Assembly (NCBI RefSeq): GCF_900105615.1
Contig: NZ_LT630003.1
Span: forward strand, 3,286,001 to 3,350,000
Source of the DNA: Lacrimispora sphenoides JCM 1415
GTDB lineage: Bacteria; Bacillota; Clostridia; Lachnospirales; Lachnospiraceae
Direction of reading: 5' to 3'
Length of the DNA stretch: 64,000 nucleotides
The notes beneath the pieces were generated by a model. That model searched no databases. It was given only the letters and a program-made list of their open reading frames with translations, and was not told the DNA's origin. Made by a program: the position numbers and the translations under genes. Every line of letters begins with the position of its first letter. The stretch's first letter is position 1. Below, in pieces: positions 26,908 to 35,135 of the stretch.

Positions 26908-28554
26908 TTAACCATTTACTGTAATCTGAAAAGTTCTTTCCAACGGCGTATACCCATTGGCATAGACCGTATACCCATCACAGTTTATCTCCTCGCCTGA
27001 ATAATGCCCCTGGAATTCATGCTCACCAAAGCCCGGACCAAGTACCAGTACCTTTTGTTCATCACGTACCGTCAGAAAGCCATCTCTCAGAATCAGACCT
27101 TCACCCACTCCCGCCTTAAGACTGAAGGCCGGATGCTCCAGGGTAGTTCCTGCGGGGATGCAAACCTCCAGCCGCATGGGAAGACGGTCCAGCCCCTCCG
27201 TCTTAACGGAAAGCTCCAGGCCATGTTCCAACTCACGGATCTCAACCGTGGTTTTCAGCTGGCTGCTTATCTGCTTTTCCCTTTTTGTATGATCCATGTT
27301 CCACCAGTCGGAGGTGTCCTGCTTCTCTTTAAACGGCAGGTAATACCAGCCATTTGCCACGGCTTCTACCCTGCATCCGTTCTTCAGCTCCTCTATCTTC
27401 TGAGGAATAAAATTGCGAATGTCACAATAGCTCTCTCCAATCTTTACATAAACCATGGTACTTTCGCATTTAAAATACAAAAATGCACTCTTTCCGTTCA
27501 GCACCGTATAGGTGTAGGTCTTTTTCTTTACGCGTAATACTCCGGCATGACGGAAAAATTTCCTGTACTCCTCTAAAAAGCCGCATTCTTTAAAGCAATG
27601 CTCAAGCATTTCATCATGGTTCATGACAACATGCAGACAGTCCGGAGCCAGGTTTCCCCGCTCCATATTGTCTCGGATGATCTTATGGGCCGCTCCGTCA
27701 AACACTGGATTCTCGGCATAACTACATAGAAACAGGTACTGATAAAAATATTTATCCAAATATTCAAGCTTTCCCTTGTCCTGTCTGGTGGAATTCTGGG
27801 TAAATATGGTATCGTCCGGATCGATATAAGTCAACATCATGGCCAGATTCCGCTCCATATAACCTAAGAAGTCCTCATCTTTGCTCTCCTCATACATAGC
27901 CATCATTGCGCTATTCACCACCGCATTGTAATTACCAGTGGAACGTTCTGCATATTCACCGTCTTCATCCCCATCAATCCCCTCAGACAGATACTGCTGG
28001 GCCCGGGCCTTAAGCTTCCTAGAGAATTCCTTCTCTTCAGCAAACAGATTGGCTCCCTGAAGCAAGGCCGCCACTATGGCCCAGCGGTGGTTTGGCGTAT
28101 GGAAGCCTCCTGTCAGGATCGCCTCCAGTGCACGGTGCATGATGGTCAGATATTTTTTCCGAAGGATTAGGAGCTTCGAATCCCTCTCCACATCATATTT
28201 TACCAGCAGCCGGTAGGCTGCGATCAGACGCTTGAAACAGAAAGAGGTATCTGCAGCGGATTTGAAATTACAGGATGGATAATCAAAGCTCCCATCCTCT
28301 CTCTGGGTTCTTTCCGCAAAATCCAGTGCCAAATCAATAGAATCATAAAGAGCCTCATGACGGTAAAAGCTGCTATTTCCGTTTAGATATACAGCCACTG
28401 CCGTGGTCAACGCATAAATAGTTGGCTTTGCCTCCCAGATATCTCCCCGGATTCCTCCGTACTGCAGGTTTTCCGGATCTTTTACCTGCCCGTCCATAAA
28501 CTGCCTCGTCCTATATTCTGCACCCTTTAGCAGATGTGCTATATATCGCTTCAT
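26908..28554 (-). CDS. Uncharacterised protein, probable toroid-fold carbohydrate-active enzyme
   Basis: A 548-residue cytoplasmic protein (no signal peptide) that I cannot assign to a named family. The first 330 residues are helix-rich with repeated aromatic pairs (GGIRGDIWEAKPTIYALTTA, GGFHTPNHRWAIVAALL, GEYAERSTGNYNAVVNSAMM), the look of an alpha/alpha-toroid as in GH88/GH105, GH127 or heparinase II/III-type lyases. The last 200 residues look like a beta-sandwich. Candidate catalytic residues are in NHRW and ERSTGNYN. It follows the GH105 gene by 124 bases in the same orientation, so a role in breakdown of uronic-acid-containing glycans is likely but inferred. Confidence 0.7.
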   Translation of the reverse strand: MKRYIAHLLKGAEYRTRQFMDGQVKDPENLQYGGIRGDIWEAKPTIYALTTAVAVYLNGNSSFYRHEALYDSIDLALDFAERTQREDGSFDYPSCNFKSAADTSFCFKRLIAAYRLLVKYDVERDSKLLILRKKYLTIMHRALEAILTGGFHTPNHRWAIVAALLQGANLFAEEKEFSRKLKARAQQYLSEGIDGDEDGEYAERSTGNYNAVVNSAMMAMYEESKDEDFLGYMERNLAMMLTYIDPDDTIFTQNSTRQDKGKLEYLDKYFYQYLFLCSYAENPVFDGAAHKIIRDNMERGNLAPDCLHVVMNHDEMLEHCFKECGFLEEYRKFFRHAGVLRVKKKTYTYTVLNGKSAFLYFKCESTMVYVKIGESYCDIRNFIPQKIEELKNGCRVEAVANGWYYLPFKEKQDTSDWWNMDHTKREKQISSQLKTTVEIRELEHGLELSVKTEGLDRLPMRLEVCIPAGTTLEHPAFSLKAGVGEGLILRDGFLTVRDEQKVLVLGPGFGEHEFQGHYSGEEINCDGYTVYANGYTPLERTFQITVNG

Positions 28555-28678
28555 AGTCTTCCTCCATCATATTTTGCTTTACTGATTTACTTGTTTATTC
28601 TATATTGACCGCTTCAGGAACACCGGTATAATTATGCTGCCGGATCACCATCTTTTATAGTTGATTTTTTAATTTCGG

Positions 28679-29755
28679 TTATTTTGACGCTTCTAACAGG
28701 AACAGGATTGCCATTGCCTGTCCATATGGCATTGGGCGAAGTTCAACATCCTTATAAAACTGTACACTTTCTCTACCCATGGGCGTTCCATAAGATACCT
28801 GATGCACCACGCCTTCTGCATCAATGCATTGAAGAACCGGCAAAAGAGCCTTTCTGGCATTTTCTTCATATGACGGATCAATAAGTCCCAGATGGACCGC
28901 TTTCAATATTCCATAAGCAAACCCGCAAGTTGCACTTGCCTCCACATAAGACGTACTGTCATTGATTACCGTATGCCACATACCGCTTTCATTCTGGTAG
29001 GAGACCAGCGCCTCAATCTGATTTTTCAACACTTCTGTCAAATAATGCTTCACAGCTCCGCTGCATGGAATGATGCCGAATAGCTCCGGAATCGCCATAG
29101 TGATCCAGCTGTTTCCTCTTCCCCAGAATGCATTTGAGAAATTATGCCGGCCATGAAATGTCCAGCCATGATACCAGAGACCGCTTTTTCTGTCAGCCAG
29201 ATATTTCGCATGAAGGAGAAACTGGTATTCCGCTTCATTAATCCATTTTTTATTATCAAGCAGAACTCCCATACGGGCCAGAAATAAAACAGCCATAAAC
29301 AACGTGTCATCCCACAGCTCCTGCTCGTTTAAAGTATCGGAGGTCAGATGCTGGAATCCGCCTTCCTCTGTCATGGGCAGCTCTTCCACAAGCCACTGCG
29401 CCCAGTCCCTGCAGATTTCCATATAGGTCTCATTTCTACTTTTTTCTGCAAGATAGGATAAGGCCAGAAGAGGAGCTGTTGTATTAATGTTGCGTGAAGG
29501 CAAACCAATGGAAAGCTGTCTTTCATAATACTTTTCCAGTTTCTCTAAAAGCTCTTTCTCACCGGTTTCTTCATATATTTTCCATAAACCGTACAGTCCT
29601 ACTCCCTGCGTCCATTCCCAATACCGGTAGAGCTCTGTATTGTCCCCGGATAAGTTATTTTTTTCCATATTTTTTAAGAAGATATCATCTTCATCATAAA
29701 GAATCTTTTCAAAGCTTGAAACCAGTAAATCTATTTTTTCTTTTAATTTTTCCAT
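28679..29755 (-). CDS. GH105-type unsaturated rhamnogalacturonyl hydrolase
   Basis: A 358-residue glycoside hydrolase of the GH88/GH105 (YteR/YesR) type. These cytosolic enzymes hydrate and remove the 4,5-unsaturated galacturonic acid left by pectate and rhamnogalacturonan lyases. Family landmarks are TQGVGLYGLWKIYE near the start, the catalytic Asp region NEQELWDDTLFMAVLFLARMG (second Asp), and WGRGNSWITMAIPEL. No signal peptide, normal length. It is divergent from the AraC gene and probably heads an operon with the unknown toroid-like protein. Confidence 0.88.
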   Translation of the reverse strand: MEKLKEKIDLLVSSFEKILYDEDDIFLKNMEKNNLSGDNTELYRYWEWTQGVGLYGLWKIYEETGEKELLEKLEKYYERQLSIGLPSRNINTTAPLLALSYLAEKSRNETYMEICRDWAQWLVEELPMTEEGGFQHLTSDTLNEQELWDDTLFMAVLFLARMGVLLDNKKWINEAEYQFLLHAKYLADRKSGLWYHGWTFHGRHNFSNAFWGRGNSWITMAIPELFGIIPCSGAVKHYLTEVLKNQIEALVSYQNESGMWHTVINDSTSYVEASATCGFAYGILKAVHLGLIDPSYEENARKALLPVLQCIDAEGVVHQVSYGTPMGRESVQFYKDVELRPMPYGQAMAILFLLEASK

Positions 29756-29847
29756 TCCTTTGTCAATCCCTTTCTGCTGCCAGCCAACTTATCGGTCGGT
29801 GCACTTTGCAATCTCTACCATATTTTTCCTTTTTTTCAGCTAATGTA

Positions 29848-29877
29848 TTGCATATCTTGTGACCTCTCTGTTATAAT
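29848..29877 (+). promoter_or_regulatory. Promoter of the AraC gene
   Basis: TTGCAT (29848-29853), 18 bases, TATAAT (29872-29877), about 48 bases before the AraC start. No clear promoter was found for the divergent GH105 gene, consistent with activator dependence. Confidence 0.6.
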
Positions 29878-29925
29878 ACATATCCGAAACATGACCATTT
29901 CCCAGAAAGAATAAAGGCGGCTCCT

Positions 29926-30840
29926 ATGACAAATCAAGGTGATACACTGCTTTATAAGAAAAAACATAATATTACCATCAACGATATCCAGCATTCCCTT
30001 TATTATTACTTTGACTATGATGAACGTTCCTTCGATATCAACATGCCATTCCAACATTTTCATTCCTTTTTTGAAATCATGATATTAATCAGTCCTCAGG
30101 CATGCCATCTGATAGAGGGTCTCCCTTATTCTATCCGTGCAGGTGACCTGGTTCTTCTGCGCCCATCGGTTCTTCACCAGACGGAATATCTGAAAGGAGC
30201 CCCCAGCAAACGGCTTATCATCGGATTTTTGTACCCTCCCGAGCTCTGGGGTATGCCGGAAACTTATCAAAAGCTTTTCGAACCATTTTATTCTCCTCTT
30301 CCCATATACCGCTTCCCCTCCAAACAACAGCAGCTGATCAACGAAAAGTTAAACCGGATCTACCGCTACTCCTTTCAGAATGAGGAACCGGAATTAAAAT
30401 CCCTAATTATTCACGGAATGTTTGTAGAGTTTCTTTATACGATTAGGCAGCTGGCACCTTCTAACATCTACATCAATGAACCATTGATGAATGAAGCCTC
30501 AAAAAAAATATATACCATTGCCAACTACATTCATAATCATTATTCGGAAGAATTGACTCTGGACTCCCTTTCCAGGGAGTTTTATATCAGTCCTTACTAT
30601 TTGTCCCATCAGTTTAAAGATGTGACAGGGTACACCCTCACCCAGTACATACAGATGACACGGATCCGAAATGTACAATACCTGCTGTTAAACACCAAAA
30701 AGAAGATTTCTGAACTGGCGGAAGAGTGCGGTTTTACAAGCTTCTCTCAATTTAACCGTATCTTTCAAAAATATTGCAGCCAGTCTCCATCTGAATTTCG
30801 AAAAGATGGTGGCGGAAACAGTCTTCCAACCATTCTTTAA
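29926..30840 (+). CDS. AraC-family transcriptional regulator
   Basis: A 304-residue regulator with an N-terminal cupin-like effector domain (QHFHSFFEIMILISPQACHLIEG, SIRAGDLVLLRPSVLHQ) and a C-terminal pair of helix-turn-helix motifs (LTLDSLSREFYISPYYLSHQFKDVTG and KKISELAEECGFTSFSQFNRIFQKYCSQSPSEFR). It is divergent from GH105 and convergent with the ABC importer operon, so it probably activates pectin oligosaccharide use when a sugar ligand is bound. Ligand unknown. Confidence 0.9.
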   Translation: MTNQGDTLLYKKKHNITINDIQHSLYYYFDYDERSFDINMPFQHFHSFFEIMILISPQACHLIEGLPYSIRAGDLVLLRPSVLHQTEYLKGAPSKRLIIGFLYPPELWGMPETYQKLFEPFYSPLPIYRFPSKQQQLINEKLNRIYRYSFQNEEPELKSLIIHGMFVEFLYTIRQLAPSNIYINEPLMNEASKKIYTIANYIHNHYSEELTLDSLSREFYISPYYLSHQFKDVTGYTLTQYIQMTRIRNVQYLLLNTKKKISELAEECGFTSFSQFNRIFQKYCSQSPSEFRKDGGGNSLPTIL

Positions 30841-30861
30841 AATACCATATGGACAGAAAAA

Positions 30862-30918
30862 GCCCGTTACAGCTTCCCGGCATCATCATTATTCCGATGA
30901 AAAAGAGCTGTAACGAGC
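30862..30918 (-). terminator. Terminator at the end of the ABC importer operon
   Basis: Thirteen-base stem with one mismatch (GCCCGTTACAGCT / AGCTGTAACGAGC) and a loop of 31 between convergent genes. The minus-strand exit is TTTTTCTG, so it mainly serves the importer operon. Confidence 0.6.
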
Positions 30919-30948
30919 TTCTTATAGCCTTCCGCCCCGTAAAAGGAA

Positions 30949-32556
30949 TTACTTTATGCTGTCATAATATTCTGCTCTTGCATCAAGAATCTTCTGCAGC
31001 CCTGCATTTACAAGGTTGTTGTATTCTGTCTGCTGCATACTGTCGAACTGATCCGGTGAGCAGCTTATCAGTTTGTAAACATATTCAATCATCATGTTTA
31101 CTACATTCTGTCCGTAATCCGCCTCTGCCTGTGAAATATTAGAGTATACCGGGTAGCGGAATTTGCCTTCAGAGCGTACATCATAGTAATTGGAGAACCA
31201 ATCCGGAGTTTCCCAATCAACGGACTGATCATTTGCCCATTTGGATACGATAGCATCTTTACTCTTCGTCCATTCCATAGCAAGATTTACAATATTTAAG
31301 TCATCACAGGTTCCCGGATACCCTTTACTGGAAAGTTCTTCGCTGGATAATTTAATCGGGACTCCGTTTTCGTCTCTCTTATGCTCTATCGTGTATACAA
31401 TATTCTCGGCAACTTCCGGATCTGCCTGCCAGTTTAGATATTTCATGCAGGCATCAACCTTTTTCTCACTTGACTTTGGAACCATTACAAACATACCATA
31501 TCTCGGTTCAAACGGAGTTCGGTAGGAACCGTCGGCCAATTCAAAGCACTGTACCGGTACAAACGTTCTTCCACCTGTACTCTGGTTTAAGATCGTGATG
31601 TAATCCCATGGACGCTCTGTGTCATCTAAGAAGAATCCTGCATTGCCTGCAGTTACCTGGGCTTTGTAGATATCTTCAGCCGTATCAGTAGCAAAATCCT
31701 TTGCAATAAGTCCCTTGTTGTACAGTTCATTTAATTTTTTCAGACCTGTTACAGTGCCTGGAGCAACTGTCATATAAGACTCGCTGTAAACATAAGCATC
31801 CTTGTCGCTTTCAAGGTTTACATAAGAACCCAAGAAATTTAAATAACCCTTCTCCGTATCATTGCGACCGCTCATTGCCCACGGAACTACATTGTCAACA
31901 CCGCCTGGATTCTTATCCTTTACTGCTTGTAAGTACGCAGTCAATTCCTCTTTTGTCTTCGGAATTTCCATTCCCAGCTTATCCAGCCAGTCCTGACGGA
32001 TATACGCAGTATGGCGGGGGGCTTCCACACCTCTTTGCTTCATAATTGCAAACTGTTTTCCGTCAATCTGTCCCATATTCTGAGCATCAGAAACAAACTT
32101 CTTAATATCTGAGCCATAGGTTTCATACGCCTGTGATAAGTCAGCCAGACCGCCATTCTGTGCAAAGTTATAGTAAATGCTCTGATTGTATGTAAATACG
32201 ATATCAGGAGCGCTTCCACCGGACATCATGATGTTCAGCTTATCATCCGAAGATGATCTTGGAACAGAAACATATTCCACATTGATATTATACGTTTCCT
32301 TCATCTGCTGTTTGATCCATTCCGTCTGGGTGTTGTTTTCTACAGTCGTACCAGGAGCTGCATCACCTCTGTCCCAAACCATAACTTTGATGGTCACTTC
32401 CTCTCCATTCTCTCCCGCTGCCGTTGCCCCAGCCTTTGTTTCTGCAGCACCTGCTGCTTTCGCTGCGTCCTTGCCAGTATTGGAACCGCATCCGGTAGCC
32501 AGAACTGCTGCTGCAAAAACAGCCATACAGATTTTCAATCCTCTTGCTTTTCTCAT
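30949..32556 (-). CDS. Extracellular solute-binding lipoprotein of a sugar ABC importer
   Basis: A 535-residue lipoprotein. The signal peptide ends in LATGC with Cys23 as the lipidation site, followed by an Ala/Gly-rich linker and a large family-1-type binding protein (VWDRGDAAPG, VPRSSSDDKLNIMMSGGSAPDIV, MKYLNWQADPEVAENIVY). Its size is that of the LplA/YtcQ-type proteins paired with LplB and LplC permeases, which import complex oligosaccharides. It is the last gene of the operon, 86 bases after the second permease. No ATP-binding gene is adjacent; a shared MsmX-type ATPase is assumed. Confidence 0.9.
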   Translation of the reverse strand: MRKARGLKICMAVFAAAVLATGCGSNTGKDAAKAAGAAETKAGATAAGENGEEVTIKVMVWDRGDAAPGTTVENNTQTEWIKQQMKETYNINVEYVSVPRSSSDDKLNIMMSGGSAPDIVFTYNQSIYYNFAQNGGLADLSQAYETYGSDIKKFVSDAQNMGQIDGKQFAIMKQRGVEAPRHTAYIRQDWLDKLGMEIPKTKEELTAYLQAVKDKNPGGVDNVVPWAMSGRNDTEKGYLNFLGSYVNLESDKDAYVYSESYMTVAPGTVTGLKKLNELYNKGLIAKDFATDTAEDIYKAQVTAGNAGFFLDDTERPWDYITILNQSTGGRTFVPVQCFELADGSYRTPFEPRYGMFVMVPKSSEKKVDACMKYLNWQADPEVAENIVYTIEHKRDENGVPIKLSSEELSSKGYPGTCDDLNIVNLAMEWTKSKDAIVSKWANDQSVDWETPDWFSNYYDVRSEGKFRYPVYSNISQAEADYGQNVVNMMIEYVYKLISCSPDQFDSMQQTEYNNLVNAGLQKILDARAEYYDSIK

Positions 32557-32642
32557 GAAAAAACCTCCCTCTCTTCTATTCCCATATTTATTAGTTAATT
32601 GGATATTTACAATCGACCCTGCTTGATGAGGTTAAATAATAA

Positions 32643-33509
32643 TCAGCCTTTTACTGCACCAAGCATAATGCCCTTTGTAAAATATTTCTGAATAAACGGA
32701 TAGGCAATAATCATTGGTGTCATAGAAATCGCGATGCTTGCCGATTTAATGTTATCAGCAACCAGCTGTGATGCAATTCCTTCTTCCTGGGATATCTTAA
32801 CCGATTCAATCAGCTGTTTTAATACCATCTGAACTGTGTAAAGCTTAGAAGTATTTACATAGTAAAGAACGTCACTCAAACGGTTCCATCTGCCGACTGC
32901 ATAAAACAGAGCAAGTGTAGCCAATGTGGGGTAAACCAAAGGAATCGCAATTCTGAATAAGGTCTGAATCTCATTGCAGCCATCAATCTTTGCCGCTTCA
33001 TAAAGTGAGGAGTCTAATCCTTTGAAAGCGGTACACATAATAATCATATTATACGCGCTGAGTGCCTCCGGGATAATCAGAGCCCATACGGTATCAATCA
33101 ACTTAAAATCTTTCACATTCAAATATTTTGGGATGATTCCCGGATCCAAATACATCGTCAATACAAACAGGGTCATAATGATTGTTCCGCCTTTTAAATT
33201 CTTCTTCGAAAGCGGGTATGCCGCCATGATTGTCATGATGACGCACACAACCGTGGATCCCAGCATCAGAAAAACGGAATAAATAAAGGATGAGACGAAA
33301 CTTCCGCTTCGAAATGCCCTGACGTAAGCTTCCGTTGTAAACTGTACCGGATACAAAAAAACCTTTCCACTCAGAATTGCATCCTTGGAACTGAGGGACA
33401 TGGATATCACACGGAGGATCGGTATCATCGCAATAATACTGATTGCTACAAAAAAAGTATTCCAGAAAATCTGAAACCTGCGTTCTGTCTTGCTCTTTAA
33501 TTCCCCCAT
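32643..33509 (-). CDS. Sugar ABC importer permease, LplC/YtcP type
   Basis: A 288-residue inner-membrane permease with six hydrophobic segments of the MalG/LplC group. The ATPase-contacting EAA loop is seen as YEAAKIDGCNEIQTLFRIAIPL, and the protein ends KYFTKGIMLGAVKG, the family's typical tail. Its ATG overlaps the stop of the partner permease by one base (TAATG), indicating coupled translation. Confidence 0.92.
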   Translation of the reverse strand: MGELKSKTERRFQIFWNTFFVAISIIAMIPILRVISMSLSSKDAILSGKVFLYPVQFTTEAYVRAFRSGSFVSSFIYSVFLMLGSTVVCVIMTIMAAYPLSKKNLKGGTIIMTLFVLTMYLDPGIIPKYLNVKDFKLIDTVWALIIPEALSAYNMIIMCTAFKGLDSSLYEAAKIDGCNEIQTLFRIAIPLVYPTLATLALFYAVGRWNRLSDVLYYVNTSKLYTVQMVLKQLIESVKISQEEGIASQLVADNIKSASIAISMTPMIIAYPFIQKYFTKGIMLGAVKG

Positions 33510-34444
33510 TACATAATTCCCTCCTCTCCCATTTTTTTGGAAACTTTATTAACCGATAGAATCAGGATAATTCCCACCACTGACTGGAACAATCCAACTG
33601 CAGTGGCAAAATCAAAACGTCCTGACTGAAGGCCAACGTTATAAACATAGGTACTAATAACATCTGAAGCACTCTTTACTAAAGTATTTCCCATCATATA
33701 AGGACGGTCAAAATCAATTGATACAATTTTTCCAAGCTGCATGATGAGCATGATAGAAATCGTTGGCCTGATCTGAGGTATCGTTACATGAGCAATTCTC
33801 TGAAGCCTTGTTGCGCCGTCTATATACGCTGCTTCACCCAAAGACGGATCCGTCGCTGTCAGTGCTGCCAGATAAATGATCAAGGAATAACCCGCTGACT
33901 GCCAGACACCTGAAAACCAATACACAAAACGCCAGACAAAGGTCGAACTTAAGAAGTTCACTTCTGCAAATCCTGTTCTACGGATCAGATCATTGACAAG
34001 ACCACTTACGGAAAAGAGCTGTGTAATAATACCTGAAATAATAACCCAGGAAAGAAAGTTGGGAAGATACAAAATTGTCTGCGTAGCTTTCCTGATATGC
34101 GTGTTTCTGATTTCAAACAGGAATACAGCAATAAATACCGGAATCGGAAATCCAATTATTAAATCACCTGCGTTTAATATCAGGGTATTTTTCAATGCAT
34201 TCCAGAAATCCTTTGAACCGAAGGCCTCCCTAAAGTTCGCAAGTCCAACCCACGGACTGTTCCAGATGCCGGCAAATACATTGAATTTCTTAAATGCAAT
34301 GATGCCTCCGATCATTGGCTTATAACGGAACAGAAGCATATAAATTACCGGGATCAAAAGCATTAAGTAAAGCTGCCAGGTATTGCGCATATATACTTTA
34401 AACGGGATCTTGCGCTCTTTTCCCTTTGCTGTTTTTTCTTTCAC
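33509..34444 (-). CDS. Sugar ABC importer permease, LplB/YteP type
   Basis: A permease of about 311 residues of the MalF/LplB group with six membrane segments, starting WQLYLMLLIPVIYMLLFRYKPMIGG, a typical LplB opening. The EAA loop is GEAAYIDGATRLQRIAHVTIPQI. The start is GTG: the one at 34444 has GAGGGGG about eight bases upstream, whereas the GTG at 34453 abuts that site. It begins 19 bases after the HAD gene and is coupled to the second permease. Confidence 0.9.
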   Translation of the reverse strand: MKEKTAKGKERKIPFKVYMRNTWQLYLMLLIPVIYMLLFRYKPMIGGIIAFKKFNVFAGIWNSPWVGLANFREAFGSKDFWNALKNTLILNAGDLIIGFPIPVFIAVFLFEIRNTHIRKATQTILYLPNFLSWVIISGIITQLFSVSGLVNDLIRRTGFAEVNFLSSTFVWRFVYWFSGVWQSAGYSLIIYLAALTATDPSLGEAAYIDGATRLQRIAHVTIPQIRPTISIMLIMQLGKIVSIDFDRPYMMGNTLVKSASDVISTYVYNVGLQSGRFDFATAVGLFQSVVGIILILSVNKVSKKMGEEGIM

Positions 34445-34462
34445 AATATCCACCCCCTCTTT

Positions 34463-35005
34463 CTATTCGTTCCCGTCTTTACCAATTTCTGCCTCCAGTC
34501 TTTCTACCAGAGCCAGAAGTTCTTTTGGTTCATGGACGGTATAGTCCGGCGTTTCCCATTCATCAGCCGGAATCATATCATAGCGGGGAGACCAGTCAAT
34601 GAGAATAGAAGTAATTCCAAAGCGGTTGGCTCCTGCAACATCCTTTTTCACATTGTTTCCTATCATAACCACCCTCTTTTTGTCCTCATCCGTCAGGTGA
34701 TTCTTCTCCATGGCATCCTGAAACATCCGCCCTGATGGTTTCTGGATCCCGACTATCTCGGAAATTGTCCTGGTATGGAAACAATAACCAAGGCCGTTTT
34801 TTTCATAAACATTGGTAAAGGACTGTTCTTCTCCATCTGCCACCATTGCAATGACATAACCTGCTTCGTAAAGGGCTTTTAGAGTCTCCCCTGCACCGGG
34901 TATCAGTTCTGCTTGAACTACAATACCATCTTCATTGTGAATTTCGGTGCTTTCGTTAATAATTGTATCTCCACTGTCTGTAAAAATGATTAGTTTTTTG
35001 GGCAT
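34463..35005 (-). CDS. HAD-family hydrolase
   Basis: A 180-residue haloacid-dehalogenase-superfamily protein, probably a small-molecule phosphatase. Motif I is FTDSGDTII, with the nucleophile Asp10; the usual second Asp is Gly, as in some active HADs of the DxGN/DxGD type. Motif III Lys is in GIQKPSGRMFQ and motif IV in MIGNNVKKDVAGANRFG. The cap is small. It sits between the GH38 gene and the permeases, so it may dephosphorylate a sugar phosphate or serve a housekeeping role in that pathway. A TATAAT at about 35060 upstream may give it its own promoter. Confidence 0.8.
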   Translation of the reverse strand: MPKKLIIFTDSGDTIINESTEIHNEDGIVVQAELIPGAGETLKALYEAGYVIAMVADGEEQSFTNVYEKNGLGYCFHTRTISEIVGIQKPSGRMFQDAMEKNHLTDEDKKRVVMIGNNVKKDVAGANRFGITSILIDWSPRYDMIPADEWETPDYTVHEPKELLALVERLEAEIGKDGNE

Positions 35006-35135
35006 TTTTGTTAACTCCGTATCATGTTTTGGTGTTTTCTTATTAAAGTTGATAAATTCATTATAATATTTTGGTTACATTGTTGCTATGCGTAATTTGT
35101 TTTTATCGAAACTGCCTTAATCGCATTTTTTGCGT

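Noticed and set aside
26685..26915. 76-codon minus-strand frame after the HD-GYP gene
   Set aside because: It spans two hairpins including a strong terminator and has no start signal.
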